From Paracoccaceae bacterium (GTDB lineage: Bacteria > Pseudomonadota > Alphaproteobacteria > Rhodobacterales > Rhodobacteraceae): 64,000 nt of DNA. This document shows positions 36,021-45,043 of this stretch, piece by piece (positions within the stretch are counted from its first letter, which is position 1; each line of letters opens with the position of its first letter). A program made the position numbers and the translations under genes. The DNA is taken from the NCBI GenBank assembly GCA_026710155.1, contig JAPORQ010000036.1, positions 44,379 through 108,378 of the forward strand, given 5' to 3'. The notes below the pieces were generated by a model. It was not told the origin of the DNA, made no database searches, and saw nothing but the letters and a program-made list of their open reading frames with translations.

Positions 36021-36169
36021 ATGGCTTTGGACCTGTGGCTCGTGCCGTCTGATCAAGGATTGCAATCAGGCTTGACTTTCAGGATATCAACAGGAACAAT
36101 CAAATTGCCCGGGATATTGAATGATTGGGTACCTGAATAGTTCAGTTTTTGAAACAAAACAATAACGCT

Positions 36170-36300
36170 GAGTGCTAAACCGATGAATCCAATAATTTAA
36201 AGTTGAAAGGAAGCGATTTTTTGGTACCATAATTTCTACCCGATGGGTTAAAATTCATGGTTTTATGATTCTAAGCCAAATCAGCGTAAGGTTAGCACTC
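36170..36300. repeat. 131-bp segment bounded by CIRCE-like half sites
   Basis: GAGTGCTAA at 36170-36178 and its perfect complement TTAGCACTC at 36292-36300 face each other across 113 bases, upstream of the SelA-like gene. Each equals a half site of the HrcA operator CIRCE. In a true CIRCE, however, TTAGCACTC comes first and the spacing is nine bases. It could be a miniature mobile element with 9-bp inverted ends, a split operator or coincidence. Confidence 0.4.
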
Positions 36301-36343
36301 TGCCGGGTCTTGTCTTTTACATATATCAGGGATAGGTTACCAA

Positions 36344-37546
36344 ATGGCTCAACATGACTTTGCATGGCATAAGAAATATAATCTCAAACCGTTGATTAAT
36401 GTTTCAGGAACAATGACAAGCTTGGGAGCATCCATTGCTTCTACTCCAATCGCCAATGCCACAGCTGACGCCATGGGTCAATTTGTTTCCATCCATGAAG
36501 CGCAGGCTTTGGCAAGTTCAGCAATTGCGCAAGCAACTGGTGCAGAAGCGGGATTTCTTACTGCATCAGCCAGTGCTGGAATATCACTTTCAATTGCGGC
36601 TTGTATGACTGGAGTTGACCCAATTCGAGTTGAAGCGCTCCCGATTGATCCCGGACCATGTAATGAAATTGTTATTCAAGCTGGACACCTTTGTGGTTAT
36701 GGCGCCCCAATAGAACAGGCTATAACTTTGACGGGAGCCAAGGTAAAGTCGGTTGGGCAATCGACACTGTGCTTGGATCATCAAATCAAAGGTGGCTTGA
36801 CATCGTCAACTGCGGCTGGACTGTTTGTTGTTTCACATCATACTGTTCACTATGGTCAATGCCCCCTTGGCAAGTTCATTCAATTTTGTCATAATTCAGG
36901 TGTCCCGGTTATCGTTGATGCAGCTTCCGAATACGACTTGCGGGGTTTTATTGAGGCTGGATCTGACATTGTTGTCTATTCAGGCCATAAATTTCTGGGA
37001 GGGCCGACATCTGGCATAGTTGCGGGCAAGCGTCACCTTGTTCGTGCCGCATATCTCCAAAACATCGGTATTGGGCGAGGAATGAAAATCGGAAAGGAAA
37101 GCATATTCGGTACCATTGAAGCTTTGAGAGAATGGGAAAAACGTGATCATGAAACCATTCGTGCTCAGGAAAAAGAAGTCTTGGAGCATTGGTTGAATGC
37201 GATTTCTGGTTTTTCTGGAGTCTTGGTTCGAATCGTCCCTGATCCTACAGGCAATCCACTTGAGCGCTTGCAGGTAGAGATTGATGAAGCCACTTTTGGA
37301 GCAAATGCAGCAGCTGTTGCTCGGGCCCTGTCCGAACTTGAGCCGGCCATAATCGTAAGAAACCATGAGGTGGAACTTGGATATTTCCAACTTGATCCGT
37401 GTAATTTAAAACCCGGGCAGGAAGAAACTGTGCAAGAAGCTCTTCACAAGGTTCTTTCAAAAATCGGGCATCTTAAGAACTCTCCTGAGGATTTGGAGCT
37501 TGTTCGTAATGGTGGTGTAAATGCCTATTTAAAATGGGGATTGTAA
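36344..37546 (+). CDS. SelA-like PLP-dependent enzyme (DgaE-type)
   Basis: The 400-residue protein is a fold-type I PLP enzyme of the SelA-like group. It opens with LKPLINVSGTMTSLGASIAS, then FVSIHEAQALASSAIAQATG. The cofactor lysine is predicted in YSGHKFLGGPTSG, near residue 216. Group members include D-glucosaminate-6-phosphate ammonia-lyase (DgaE) and uncharacterised enzymes paired with amidohydrolases of the EF0837 type. The amidohydrolase at 28548 and RidA at 26116 make a matching set, although mobile DNA now lies between. Reaction expected: alpha,beta-elimination or ammonia release from an amino acid-like compound. True selenocysteine synthases are longer. Confidence 0.82.
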   Translation: MAQHDFAWHKKYNLKPLINVSGTMTSLGASIASTPIANATADAMGQFVSIHEAQALASSAIAQATGAEAGFLTASASAGISLSIAACMTGVDPIRVEALPIDPGPCNEIVIQAGHLCGYGAPIEQAITLTGAKVKSVGQSTLCLDHQIKGGLTSSTAAGLFVVSHHTVHYGQCPLGKFIQFCHNSGVPVIVDAASEYDLRGFIEAGSDIVVYSGHKFLGGPTSGIVAGKRHLVRAAYLQNIGIGRGMKIGKESIFGTIEALREWEKRDHETIRAQEKEVLEHWLNAISGFSGVLVRIVPDPTGNPLERLQVEIDEATFGANAAAVARALSELEPAIIVRNHEVELGYFQLDPCNLKPGQEETVQEALHKVLSKIGHLKNSPEDLELVRNGGVNAYLKWGL

Positions 37547-37778
37547 TATTCCTATTTGTTGTGGGCAGAAGACAAATTCATATATGTTTTATACCCCTAC
37601 CAATACCAAAAATGGCTCTTCCCCAAGAAGATTGGGATAGTACATTCAAAAAGATGCTGTTCAAATACCAGGCAAATCAAAGACAACAGTACTGGTTTTT
37701 CTTACACCAATTGAAAGATTGGTTTGTGTTCGGCTGATAAACCATGCTGACAGAATTGGCCCTTCCCATGCTCAATTC

Positions 37779-38396
37779 TTATATCAAAGTTAGTTCCTCA
37801 AAGGATCCTTCACGGTAGAATGGCAATCGTTTCAATTCCATACTCTGGTCAATAATCTCATTTACGTAAAGTATCACTTTCCGAGTGATGGCAGCCAAAT
37901 CCAGATGTAATGCTTCCTTAAGTGCAAACCAATGAAGATTTGAAAGTTCTCCCGATGCATTGCAAAAATTGTTGAATTGGCTGGATGCAAACATTTCATT
38001 TGATTTGCAGAGAAAAAACCTGGTATCAAATCGCCTCGGCATACCTTGTGGCGTAATGGCCCTCAGAATGAATCCCATGGTATGATTATGCAAGTCGTTG
38101 CTCTTGATCCTTATTCCTGTTTCTTCTTCCAGTTCGCGGAGAGCACAATTCACAAGTGGCTGCCCCAGATCCTTGTCAGTTTGAATCAACAGTTTTTCAT
38201 AATTCCAAATTTGATGGTTTGAATTGAAGAACAATTCAAAGTCAACGGGATCTAGTGAACCGCCGGGAAAGACGTATTTATTGGGCATGAATGCGGCATT
38301 TCCACTCCTCTTGCCCATCAGGATTTCAGGTGACTTTCGTCTGTGGCGAAGCAAGATGATACTTGCTGCATCCCGGATTTCCTGTGTTGTAGTCAT
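37779..38396 (-). CDS. NUDIX hydrolase
   Basis: The product is 205 residues. YVFPGGSLDPVDFEL and, after a 30-residue insert, ALRELEEETGIRIKS form the NUDIX box with its magnesium-binding REx2EE. The insert between the glycine and the REEE part is typical of larger NUDIX proteins of the NUDT19/CoA-pyrophosphatase-like type. The enzyme would hydrolyse a nucleoside diphosphate linked to another group. The substrate is uncertain. It stands alone between the SelA-like gene and the mce cluster. The 230 bases upstream of its stop (37547-37778) hold no clear gene. Confidence 0.85.
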   Translation of the reverse strand: MTTTQEIRDAASIILLRHRRKSPEILMGKRSGNAAFMPNKYVFPGGSLDPVDFELFFNSNHQIWNYEKLLIQTDKDLGQPLVNCALRELEEETGIRIKSNDLHNHTMGFILRAITPQGMPRRFDTRFFLCKSNEMFASSQFNNFCNASGELSNLHWFALKEALHLDLAAITRKVILYVNEIIDQSMELKRLPFYREGSFEELTLI

Positions 38397-38465
38397 ACTA
38401 CATCATTAGGGAGGTTTTCCGGCAGGTGATTAGCTTGAAGATTTATAATAGTACGGTGGTTGATC

Positions 38466-38747
38466 CTAGCCATAACTACCATCACCCCATCGACCGAAAA
38501 AGTCGATATCCTCAATTTGCAAATCGCCGTAGATAAGCACGATACAAGTCATTAACCAGACGAGTGTTGTAACGAGGGTTGTCCAAATTATCTTGGACTT
38601 GAGCCGGGTGTTTGTCGGTGCGGAATGGGGAGTTCCCAATTCAATCTTGCCTTCTTCCTTTTGGGTTTTTATCTGTCTGGGCAGGAAAAAGAAAAAACAC
38701 AATACCCAAAAAATTGCATAAAGAACAATCGCACCAGCTATGGACAT
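38466..38747 (-). CDS. DUF1467-family membrane protein
   Basis: This 93-residue protein has two membrane helices: AGAIVLYAIFWVLCFFFF near residues 4-21 and a second near 50-73. A basic, proline-containing loop lies between them (LPRQIKTQKEEGKIELG). Size and layout match the DUF1467 family, which in alphaproteobacteria usually follows the methylmalonyl-CoA epimerase gene, exactly as here. The gap to that gene is three bases. Its function is unknown. Confidence 0.8.
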   Translation of the reverse strand: MSIAGAIVLYAIFWVLCFFFFLPRQIKTQKEEGKIELGTPHSAPTNTRLKSKIIWTTLVTTLVWLMTCIVLIYGDLQIEDIDFFGRWGDGSYG

Positions 38748-38750
38748 TCC

Positions 38751-39149
38751 CTAACCTTCTTCAAACTCCATCAGCGTACCAAGGCAATCCTTGGGATGAA
38801 GAAATATTACCGGTTTGCCATGCGCACCAATCTTGGGAGGGCCCAGTACTCTCAACCCCTCATCTTCGACCTTTTTCATGGAAGCATTGACATCATCAAC
38901 TTCGAGACAAAAATGATGGATGCCTCCGGATGGGTTTTTCTCCAGAAAGGCAGCTATTGGGCTGTTTTCGCCCAGAGGTTCCAAAAATTCAATTTTGGTG
39001 TTAGGCAATTCAACAAAGACAACCGTGACTCCATGTTCGGGAAAGGCATCCGGTTCGGAAACCTTGCCACCCAACACCTCCTTATATAGCCTCGTGGCCT
39101 TTTCGATGTCCGGGACGGCGATTGCAATATGGTTTAGTGCCCCTATCAT
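38751..39149 (-). CDS. mce: Methylmalonyl-CoA epimerase
   Basis: The 132-residue protein belongs to the glyoxalase/VOC superfamily. LNHIAIAVPDIEKATRLYKE near the start, GGIHHFCLEVDDVNASMK in the middle and LHPKDCLGTLMEFEE at the end hold the metal ligands His, His and Glu. The enzyme interconverts R- and S-methylmalonyl-CoA in propionyl-CoA metabolism. Its mutase partner is not in the window. It lies two bases after topA and just before the DUF1467 gene on the same strand. Confidence 0.92.
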   Translation of the reverse strand: MIGALNHIAIAVPDIEKATRLYKEVLGGKVSEPDAFPEHGVTVVFVELPNTKIEFLEPLGENSPIAAFLEKNPSGGIHHFCLEVDDVNASMKKVEDEGLRVLGPPKIGAHGKPVIFLHPKDCLGTLMEFEEG

Positions 39150-39151
39150 TG

Positions 39152-41827
39152 CTATCCCCTTATTTTCTTGTTAATCAATTGTACAGCCAGTTCCAGATTG
39201 ACATTCTTGGGTGAAATATCCTTTGGTAAAGTGGCGTTGACTTTATTCCAGGAAACATATGGTCCGTATCTACCGGCACGTAATTCAACGGGACCTTTTT
39301 TTTGTGGATGTTCGCCAAGATTAATGACTTTTGATCGATTTGCCTTGTTGTTTACAATTTCAATGGCATTCTCAATTGTAAGCGAATCCTGTTTTACAGA
39401 TTTGGGCAGTGAGGCGTTTATATTATTCCATTTAAGATAAGGTCCGTACCTTCCATCAAGTAAACTTATGTTTCCTCCGTCCGGATGGACTCCCAGAATT
39501 CCGTGTCCGGAACCGGTCGTGTCATTCAGGAGACTTACGGCTCGGTTAATTCCGATTTCAAATACCTCATTGGGATTTTCCTTGTCAAGGTTTTTATATT
39601 TGCCATCATGCTTGAGGTAAGGACCCAAAGGGCCGATACCAGCGATAATTTCCTTGCCGGTTTCAGGATGCGATCCAACCAACCTGGGCAGTGAAAACAG
39701 TTTAAGGGCAAGATCAAGATTATAATCACCTTCCTTGAAAGATTCAGGAATACCCGCTCTTTTCGGTTTCGACTTAGAACCGGGTTCTTCATGGATTTCA
39801 AAAAAGTTGCCAAACCTTCCTGATTTCAGAATGATGTTTTTACCGGTTTCAGGATCTTTGCCCATGACTTCTGAATGCGGAATAGAGCCTTTTTTGCCGT
39901 AGAGGAATGGCTGGTTGTACTTGCATTTGGAACACGAAAAGTAGGGGTCGGTATTCTTGAACACCCTCAACTCAAGTTTTCCTCCCTTGCAGTGCGGGTT
40001 CGGGCATGTCAGGATATGCTTCGTGGATGATCCATTGGCCAGAATCTGGGGAGCCACAACTTCAGCAACGTTTTCAATCACCTCCTTGATATCCAGATTG
40101 GTCACATTGTCTACCTTGGGCGCAAAATCAGTCCAGAAATTTGACAAAAATGCATCCTTGTTGGCCCGTCCTCCAGATACCTCGTCCAGCAAGTCTTCCA
40201 TGTCGGCCGTAAAGCCGTATTCCATGTACTTCGGAAAATATTTTTGCAAAAAGGCGACGACAACGCGTCCTGATGGGGTGGGTTGCAATTTGCTTGATCT
40301 TGGTACAGGAATCACATACCCCCTGTCGATCAGGGTTGCAATTGTTGAGGAATAGGTTGAAGGCCTGCCGATGCCATGATCAACCATGGCCTTGACCAGT
40401 GAAGCTTCGGAAAATCTGGCTGGTGGTTGCGTGCTGCTTTCAGTAACACTAGTTTTCGCGAGGTTGATTGTTTCTCCCTCTGACAAGGGAGGCAAATCAG
40501 GATTGTCAAAGCTCTCATCCTTGTCTGATGCCTTGGCAGCTTCACCCCGACTTTCTTCGTAAACCTTTTTAAATCCATCAAAAAGTTGCACTTTCCCGGA
40601 AGCAGACAATTCAAGGCCAGGATTTTCAGACTTGATCAGAACCTTGGTATTTTTTACAAGATTCGACGCCATTTGGGTGGCAATTGTCCTTTTCCAGATG
40701 AGATCATAAAGATTGGCTTCAAGTTGGGTAAGGGATGCACCCTGAGCATTTAAATTCCGGGCATTTTGGGAAAGTCTGGTTGGACGAATACACTCATGGG
40801 CCTCTTGAGCATTTTTGGCCTTGTTTTTGTAAACCCTTTGATTTGTTGAAAGGTAATTAGTACCGAACAATGCATCGATTGCATGGCGGCAATCCTTTAC
40901 TGCTTCGGGTGCCATATTGATGGCATCTGTTCGCATATAGGTTATATGACCTGACTCATATAGTTTCTGGGCTACCCGCATCGTTTCCTTGGATTTCAAC
41001 CTCAACTTTCGGTTGGCTTCCTGCTGGAGGGTTGCAGTTGTAAATGGCGGTGGAGGGTTCAATGCGGAATCCTTGCTGATGATGGACCGAATTTCGTAGT
41101 GCTTTAATTCCTTGAGCGATTGTTCTGCATTTGATGCCGCTTCAGCACTTTCAAAACCGAATTTCCCCAATTTTTTACCATCATATAAAACAAGGTTCGC
41201 CTTGAATTGCTGATTCTTTGAGTTCTTGAAGGCAGCAGAAATGGTCCAGTAATTGAGACTTTCGAATTGCTCAATCTTTTGCTCCCGCTCAGATACCAGC
41301 CTGAGACAAACGGATTGTACTCTGCCTGCAGAGGCCCCGCAAGGCAGCTTTTTCCAGAGAATGGGTGAAAGATTGAATCCAACCAGGAAATCCATGGTTC
41401 GTCGGGCAAGGTATGCATCAACCAGGTCCATGTCGATCTGCCGTGGTTCCTTCAGTGCGGACTGTACACTATCCTTGGTAATTGAAGTGAATGAAATGCG
41501 ATTCTTGCGGCCTGTTGCAATATCCCTGAATTTTGTCTTTAATATTTCCTCTAGATGCCAACTTATGGCCTCACCTTCCCTGTCAGGGTCAGTTGCCAAA
41601 ATAAGATTCGGGTCAGATTCAAGTGCGGAAATTATGGCATTGATACGCTTCCTGGCATTGGTGGGTACCTGCCATATTACCTTGAAGTTGTTTTTGGGAT
41701 CAACCGCTTCATACTTGGGTTTGAAGTCTCGGACATGGCCATAGGATGCCAAAACCTTGAAGTCTTTACCAAGGTATTTTTCAATAGTCCTGGCCTTTGC
41801 AGGTGATTCGACCACTACTATTGGCAT
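39152..41827 (-). CDS. topA: DNA topoisomerase I
   Basis: This 891-residue type IA topoisomerase relaxes negative supercoils. The Toprim domain starts at VVVESPAKARTIEKYLG with metal-binding TDPDREGEA near 79-87. The catalytic Tyr297 lies in GHITYMRTDA. After the core comes a zinc-ribbon-like segment (CPNPHCKGG, then YFSCSKCKYN). Several C-terminal repeats of the GRYGPYLKWN type follow, as usual in alphaproteobacteria. It ends in TAG, so TAG is a normal stop in this genome. The usual upstream neighbour dprA is not on this side of the gene. Confidence 0.95.
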   Translation of the reverse strand: MPIVVVESPAKARTIEKYLGKDFKVLASYGHVRDFKPKYEAVDPKNNFKVIWQVPTNARKRINAIISALESDPNLILATDPDREGEAISWHLEEILKTKFRDIATGRKNRISFTSITKDSVQSALKEPRQIDMDLVDAYLARRTMDFLVGFNLSPILWKKLPCGASAGRVQSVCLRLVSEREQKIEQFESLNYWTISAAFKNSKNQQFKANLVLYDGKKLGKFGFESAEAASNAEQSLKELKHYEIRSIISKDSALNPPPPFTTATLQQEANRKLRLKSKETMRVAQKLYESGHITYMRTDAINMAPEAVKDCRHAIDALFGTNYLSTNQRVYKNKAKNAQEAHECIRPTRLSQNARNLNAQGASLTQLEANLYDLIWKRTIATQMASNLVKNTKVLIKSENPGLELSASGKVQLFDGFKKVYEESRGEAAKASDKDESFDNPDLPPLSEGETINLAKTSVTESSTQPPARFSEASLVKAMVDHGIGRPSTYSSTIATLIDRGYVIPVPRSSKLQPTPSGRVVVAFLQKYFPKYMEYGFTADMEDLLDEVSGGRANKDAFLSNFWTDFAPKVDNVTNLDIKEVIENVAEVVAPQILANGSSTKHILTCPNPHCKGGKLELRVFKNTDPYFSCSKCKYNQPFLYGKKGSIPHSEVMGKDPETGKNIILKSGRFGNFFEIHEEPGSKSKPKRAGIPESFKEGDYNLDLALKLFSLPRLVGSHPETGKEIIAGIGPLGPYLKHDGKYKNLDKENPNEVFEIGINRAVSLLNDTTGSGHGILGVHPDGGNISLLDGRYGPYLKWNNINASLPKSVKQDSLTIENAIEIVNNKANRSKVINLGEHPQKKGPVELRAGRYGPYVSWNKVNATLPKDISPKNVNLELAVQLINKKIRG

Positions 41828-42054
41828 GATGTCTCCGATTTGGTCATTAAAAAGTACCTACCAATAAATTATTTGAACCGGTTTGTTTTTACTTAATGCC
41901 GGCATGAAAATTCACCGTCAATCGGTTAGTATCTATAATTTCAAAATAGGATTGCACTAACAAAAATGTTTTTCCATTAATTTATTGTGGATAAGTGATA
42001 AAGGCTCGTTTTGAAAAAATACAATAAATTACATTTTGCTTGGAGAGGTGAATA

Positions 42055-43011
42055 ATGGCAAACCACGGTTATGATAAGGGAGAACTTAATTTGCCATTTG
42101 TCGGCATTTGTACCTTTGGGAAATATCCATACCTTAGGGAAATTACCGATAATGAATTTGATCTGGCAATTATCGGAGCGCCTTTTGACATGGGAACTCA
42201 GTGGCGAGCTGGAACCAGGTTTGGCCCAAGATCAGTCAGGGAAGCTTCCACTCTTTTCTCCTTTGGACATGCAGGTGCCTATGACCATGAGGATAAAATA
42301 ACATACCTTGACCCTCAAAAAGTCAGGATCGTCGATTTGGGGGATGCCGATATCATCCATACCGATACAATTTCAAGCCATGAAAACATAGAAAAAATTG
42401 TTCGATATGCCCTTTCAAGGGGAGCAATACCGGTAACAATCGGTGGTGATCATTCGATAAACATACCTTGTCTCCGAGCATTTTCTGATCAGGTACCCAT
42501 GCATTTGATCCAGATTGATGCCCATTTGGATTTTGTAGATGAAAGGCATGGGGTCAGACATGGGCATGGAAATCCCATGAGGAGAGCTGTTGAACACAAA
42601 CACATTACCGGCTTGACCCAGATTGGTATCCGCAATGTTTCCTCTACTGCAAGGGAAGGGTATGAGGAAGCCCTGAAAATGGGTTCGGAAATAATTTCTG
42701 TTCGACAGGCGCGAACCATGGGTAATGATGATCTTCTCGGCAGAATACCCGAGGATGCCAACTACTATGTAACCATTGATATTGATGCGTTTGATCCTTC
42801 AATTGCACCTGGAACGGGTACACCAAGTCATGGTGGATTCCTTTATTACGAAATACTGGAGTTTTTAGATGGCCTGACCAAAAGAGGGAATGTTCGTGGT
42901 GTTGATCTAGTGGAGGTAGCTCCCGATTATGATCCAACCGGATCCACGGCGATTCTTGCGGCACAAATCCTGATGAATTTCATTGGCAGAATACTTCACA
43001 ACTGCAGGTAA
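42055..43011 (+). CDS. speB: Agmatinase-family ureohydrolase
   Basis: The 318-residue protein is a manganese ureohydrolase. The metal-binding motifs GGDHSINIP, DAHLDFVDE and DIDAFDPSIAPGTGTPSHGG are all present, with FGPRSVREAS near residue 60. Length and motif context fit agmatinase, which releases urea from agmatine to give putrescine. Guanidinobutyrase or guanidinopropionase are close alternatives. GGAGAGG lies eight bases ahead of the ATG. The gene diverges from topA, and no second polyamine gene is near. Confidence 0.85.
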   Translation: MANHGYDKGELNLPFVGICTFGKYPYLREITDNEFDLAIIGAPFDMGTQWRAGTRFGPRSVREASTLFSFGHAGAYDHEDKITYLDPQKVRIVDLGDADIIHTDTISSHENIEKIVRYALSRGAIPVTIGGDHSINIPCLRAFSDQVPMHLIQIDAHLDFVDERHGVRHGHGNPMRRAVEHKHITGLTQIGIRNVSSTAREGYEEALKMGSEIISVRQARTMGNDDLLGRIPEDANYYVTIDIDAFDPSIAPGTGTPSHGGFLYYEILEFLDGLTKRGNVRGVDLVEVAPDYDPTGSTAILAAQILMNFIGRILHNCR

Positions 43012-43469
43012 TTTGGGATAGGCTCTAAATCCTAGGGTTTACAAGAGCGAAAAGACCCTTCAATGGTTGCAATATCAATCCTACTCAAAAAATGTTTTCA
43101 AATGGGCTGGACAAGCTGAAGAAATACCGGATGGGATACAAAAGGAACTTGTGGGAGAGTTCTTGAACAATAAAAGCAATCCAACAAGAGATCAATTCAC
43201 CGCTTACGGTCAAACCTGCTTGAACATAGCCAGGGCATTATAGAAATTCTTATGGATTTGGATTCGGTTATATTCGCAGCTACAATACTATGTGGAACTC
43301 GCCGGCCACCAAATTATCAACTCGACGACTTTTTGCGCAAGGATCATGTCTTTCTGTTTGAAAGGTTCTTTTATCTATTGGAGGAAAAAACGAACATGGC
43401 GTGATTGTCATGGATGAAACCGAGAAAAAGCAGGACAGTCGCTATCTTTTTTGTCAAAAAAGATAAATC
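43012..43469. other. Eroded region between speB and tldD
   Basis: Two plus-strand frames look protein-like. One without a start ends at 43243 (KTLQWLQYQSYSKNVFKWAG, then EEIPDGIQKELVGEFLNN). A second, 50-codon frame at 43252-43404 starts MDLDSVIFAATILCGTRRPP. I recognise neither. They may be parts of one broken gene. No terminator was seen after speB. Confidence 0.35.
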
Positions 43470-44885
43470 TCAGGAACCACCACCGATTGTCAAGCCGCCA
43501 ATCAGTATTGATGGTTGACCAACACAAACCGGAACCCATTGACCGTCTTTACCACAGGTTCCAATACCAGGGTCAAGTGACATGTCGTTGCCTATGGCTT
43601 GTATGTTTTTCAGAACTGTTGGGCCATCGCCAATAAGTGTTGCATTTTTTATCGGTTCTTTTCTTTGGCCATTCTGGACCCTGTAAGCCTCGACACAGGA
43701 AAAAACGAATTTGCCACTGGTTATATCAACCTGACCTCCTCCAAAACCTACCGCGTGAATGCCATCCTTGAGGTTGGATACGATGCCTTCCGGATTGTCA
43801 TTGCCAGCCAGCATATAGGTATTTGTCATGCGGGGCATGGGTGTATGGGCATAGGATTGCCGCCGTCCATTTCCTGTCGAACCAGTTCCCATCAACCTTC
43901 CATTCTGCCGGTCCTGCATGTACCCAACAAGGATGCCATCTTCAATCAGGGTCGTCGCTTGACTGGGTGTTCCTTCATCATCAATCGAGATTGATCCTCT
44001 TTTATCAGGCAGGGTTCCATCATCAAGTACCGTTACACCCCTGGAGGCTACTCTCTTTCCCATCAGCCCTGAAAAGGCGGAGGTCTCTTTTCGATTGAAA
44101 TCTCCCTCAAGGCCATGACCTATGGCTTCATGAAGGAGAATGCCAGGCCATCCCGGTCCAAGTACTACATCGTTGATTCCAGCTGGTGCGACTTGTGCCC
44201 CAATATTTACATTGGCTATTCTGTAGGCTTCATCAACAAGGGCTTGCCAGGTTTCCGGTGCCAGAAGATGTTGGGCAATAAACCGCCCCCCCTTGCCAGT
44301 AAATCCAGCTTCCCTGTGCCCTTCTGATTCGACAATAACCGATATGCCAAGCCTTGACATTGGCCTGCTGTCCCTGACCAATTTCCCTTCTGGTGTCAGG
44401 ATTTCAATTTCCTGAAAAGATGTGGCAAGGTTTGCTGAGACCTGTACAACCTTGTTGCTCAAATCACGTGCATATGAATCGATCTCTTTCAGAATGTTCA
44501 CCTTTTCGGCAAAGCCATTGGCTTCAAGGGGATTTGTGTCGCCATAAAGTTTCCTGTTGGTCCGGATTGGTGATTTGTCGAGAGAATTCTGCCCATCCCT
44601 TGTGACAACCTTGAGTGATTCCGAAGCATTTTTAAGCCCCTGAATTGTCAACTCATTCGAGTGGGAGAAACCTGTTTTTGTACCGTTGACAACCCTCAAG
44701 CCAAATCCTTCGACGGAATTGTAACCTGCTTGTTTGATTCTGCCATCATCCAGTGCCAGTGTCTCACTTTTGGAGCGCTCCAGAAACAATTCACCATCCT
44801 CACCTCCATTTACCACGGACTGCAGCAACTTAAGAGACTGCTGATAATCAAGGTTGGTTTCAAAGGGTCGGAAAGGTAAATTCAA
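43470..44885 (-). CDS. tldD: TldD-family metalloprotease
   Basis: The product has 471 residues of the TldD/PmbA family. The zinc motif HEAIGHGLEGD lies near the middle, within the conserved stretch ILLHEAIGHGLEGDFNRKET. GSISIDDEGTPSQATTLIEDG and MPRMTNTYMLAGND follow. TldD works with TldE as a heterodimer that degrades unfolded peptides and matures some ribosomally made peptides. The partner gene is not in the window. It diverges from coxB, a position commonly seen in alphaproteobacteria. Confidence 0.92.
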   Translation of the reverse strand: MNLPFRPFETNLDYQQSLKLLQSVVNGGEDGELFLERSKSETLALDDGRIKQAGYNSVEGFGLRVVNGTKTGFSHSNELTIQGLKNASESLKVVTRDGQNSLDKSPIRTNRKLYGDTNPLEANGFAEKVNILKEIDSYARDLSNKVVQVSANLATSFQEIEILTPEGKLVRDSRPMSRLGISVIVESEGHREAGFTGKGGRFIAQHLLAPETWQALVDEAYRIANVNIGAQVAPAGINDVVLGPGWPGILLHEAIGHGLEGDFNRKETSAFSGLMGKRVASRGVTVLDDGTLPDKRGSISIDDEGTPSQATTLIEDGILVGYMQDRQNGRLMGTGSTGNGRRQSYAHTPMPRMTNTYMLAGNDNPEGIVSNLKDGIHAVGFGGGQVDITSGKFVFSCVEAYRVQNGQRKEPIKNATLIGDGPTVLKNIQAIGNDMSLDPGIGTCGKDGQWVPVCVGQPSILIGGLTIGGGS

Positions 44886-45043
44886 GGTAACCTAATTTTT
44901 TTTTGAAATTGAATTTAAAATCTTTTTCAGTAGTTTATATTATGCCTGAAGGTAAAGAAATTGCTGAAAGCAGATTCACAAAATAATTATCTCCAGTGTC
45001 ATTTTTGAGGTAATGAAAGAGTTTTATTTTTAAGGAATACCTG

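Larger units (their letters stand above)
34159..36142 (-). mobile_element. Second IS66-family remnant with nested insertions
   Basis: The ends are GTAACTATTCAGGTACCCC on the left and its near-complement GGGTACCTGAATAGTT on the right, as in the copy at 8110-9634. Transposase pieces inside run on the minus strand. They are split by about 0.75 kb holding a secreted-protein fragment (plus strand) and a piece of a different transposase. The flanking bases (CACGCATC and CAGTTTTT) are not duplicated. It separates the dpp operon from the SelA-like gene. Confidence 0.7.

Noticed and set aside
37534..37737. A 67-residue frame after the SelA-like gene.
   Set aside because: No ribosome binding site, overlaps the end of the previous gene and has no recognisable motif.
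41253..41744. 163-residue frame antisense to topA.
   Set aside because: It is the shadow of a strongly conserved gene on the other strand.
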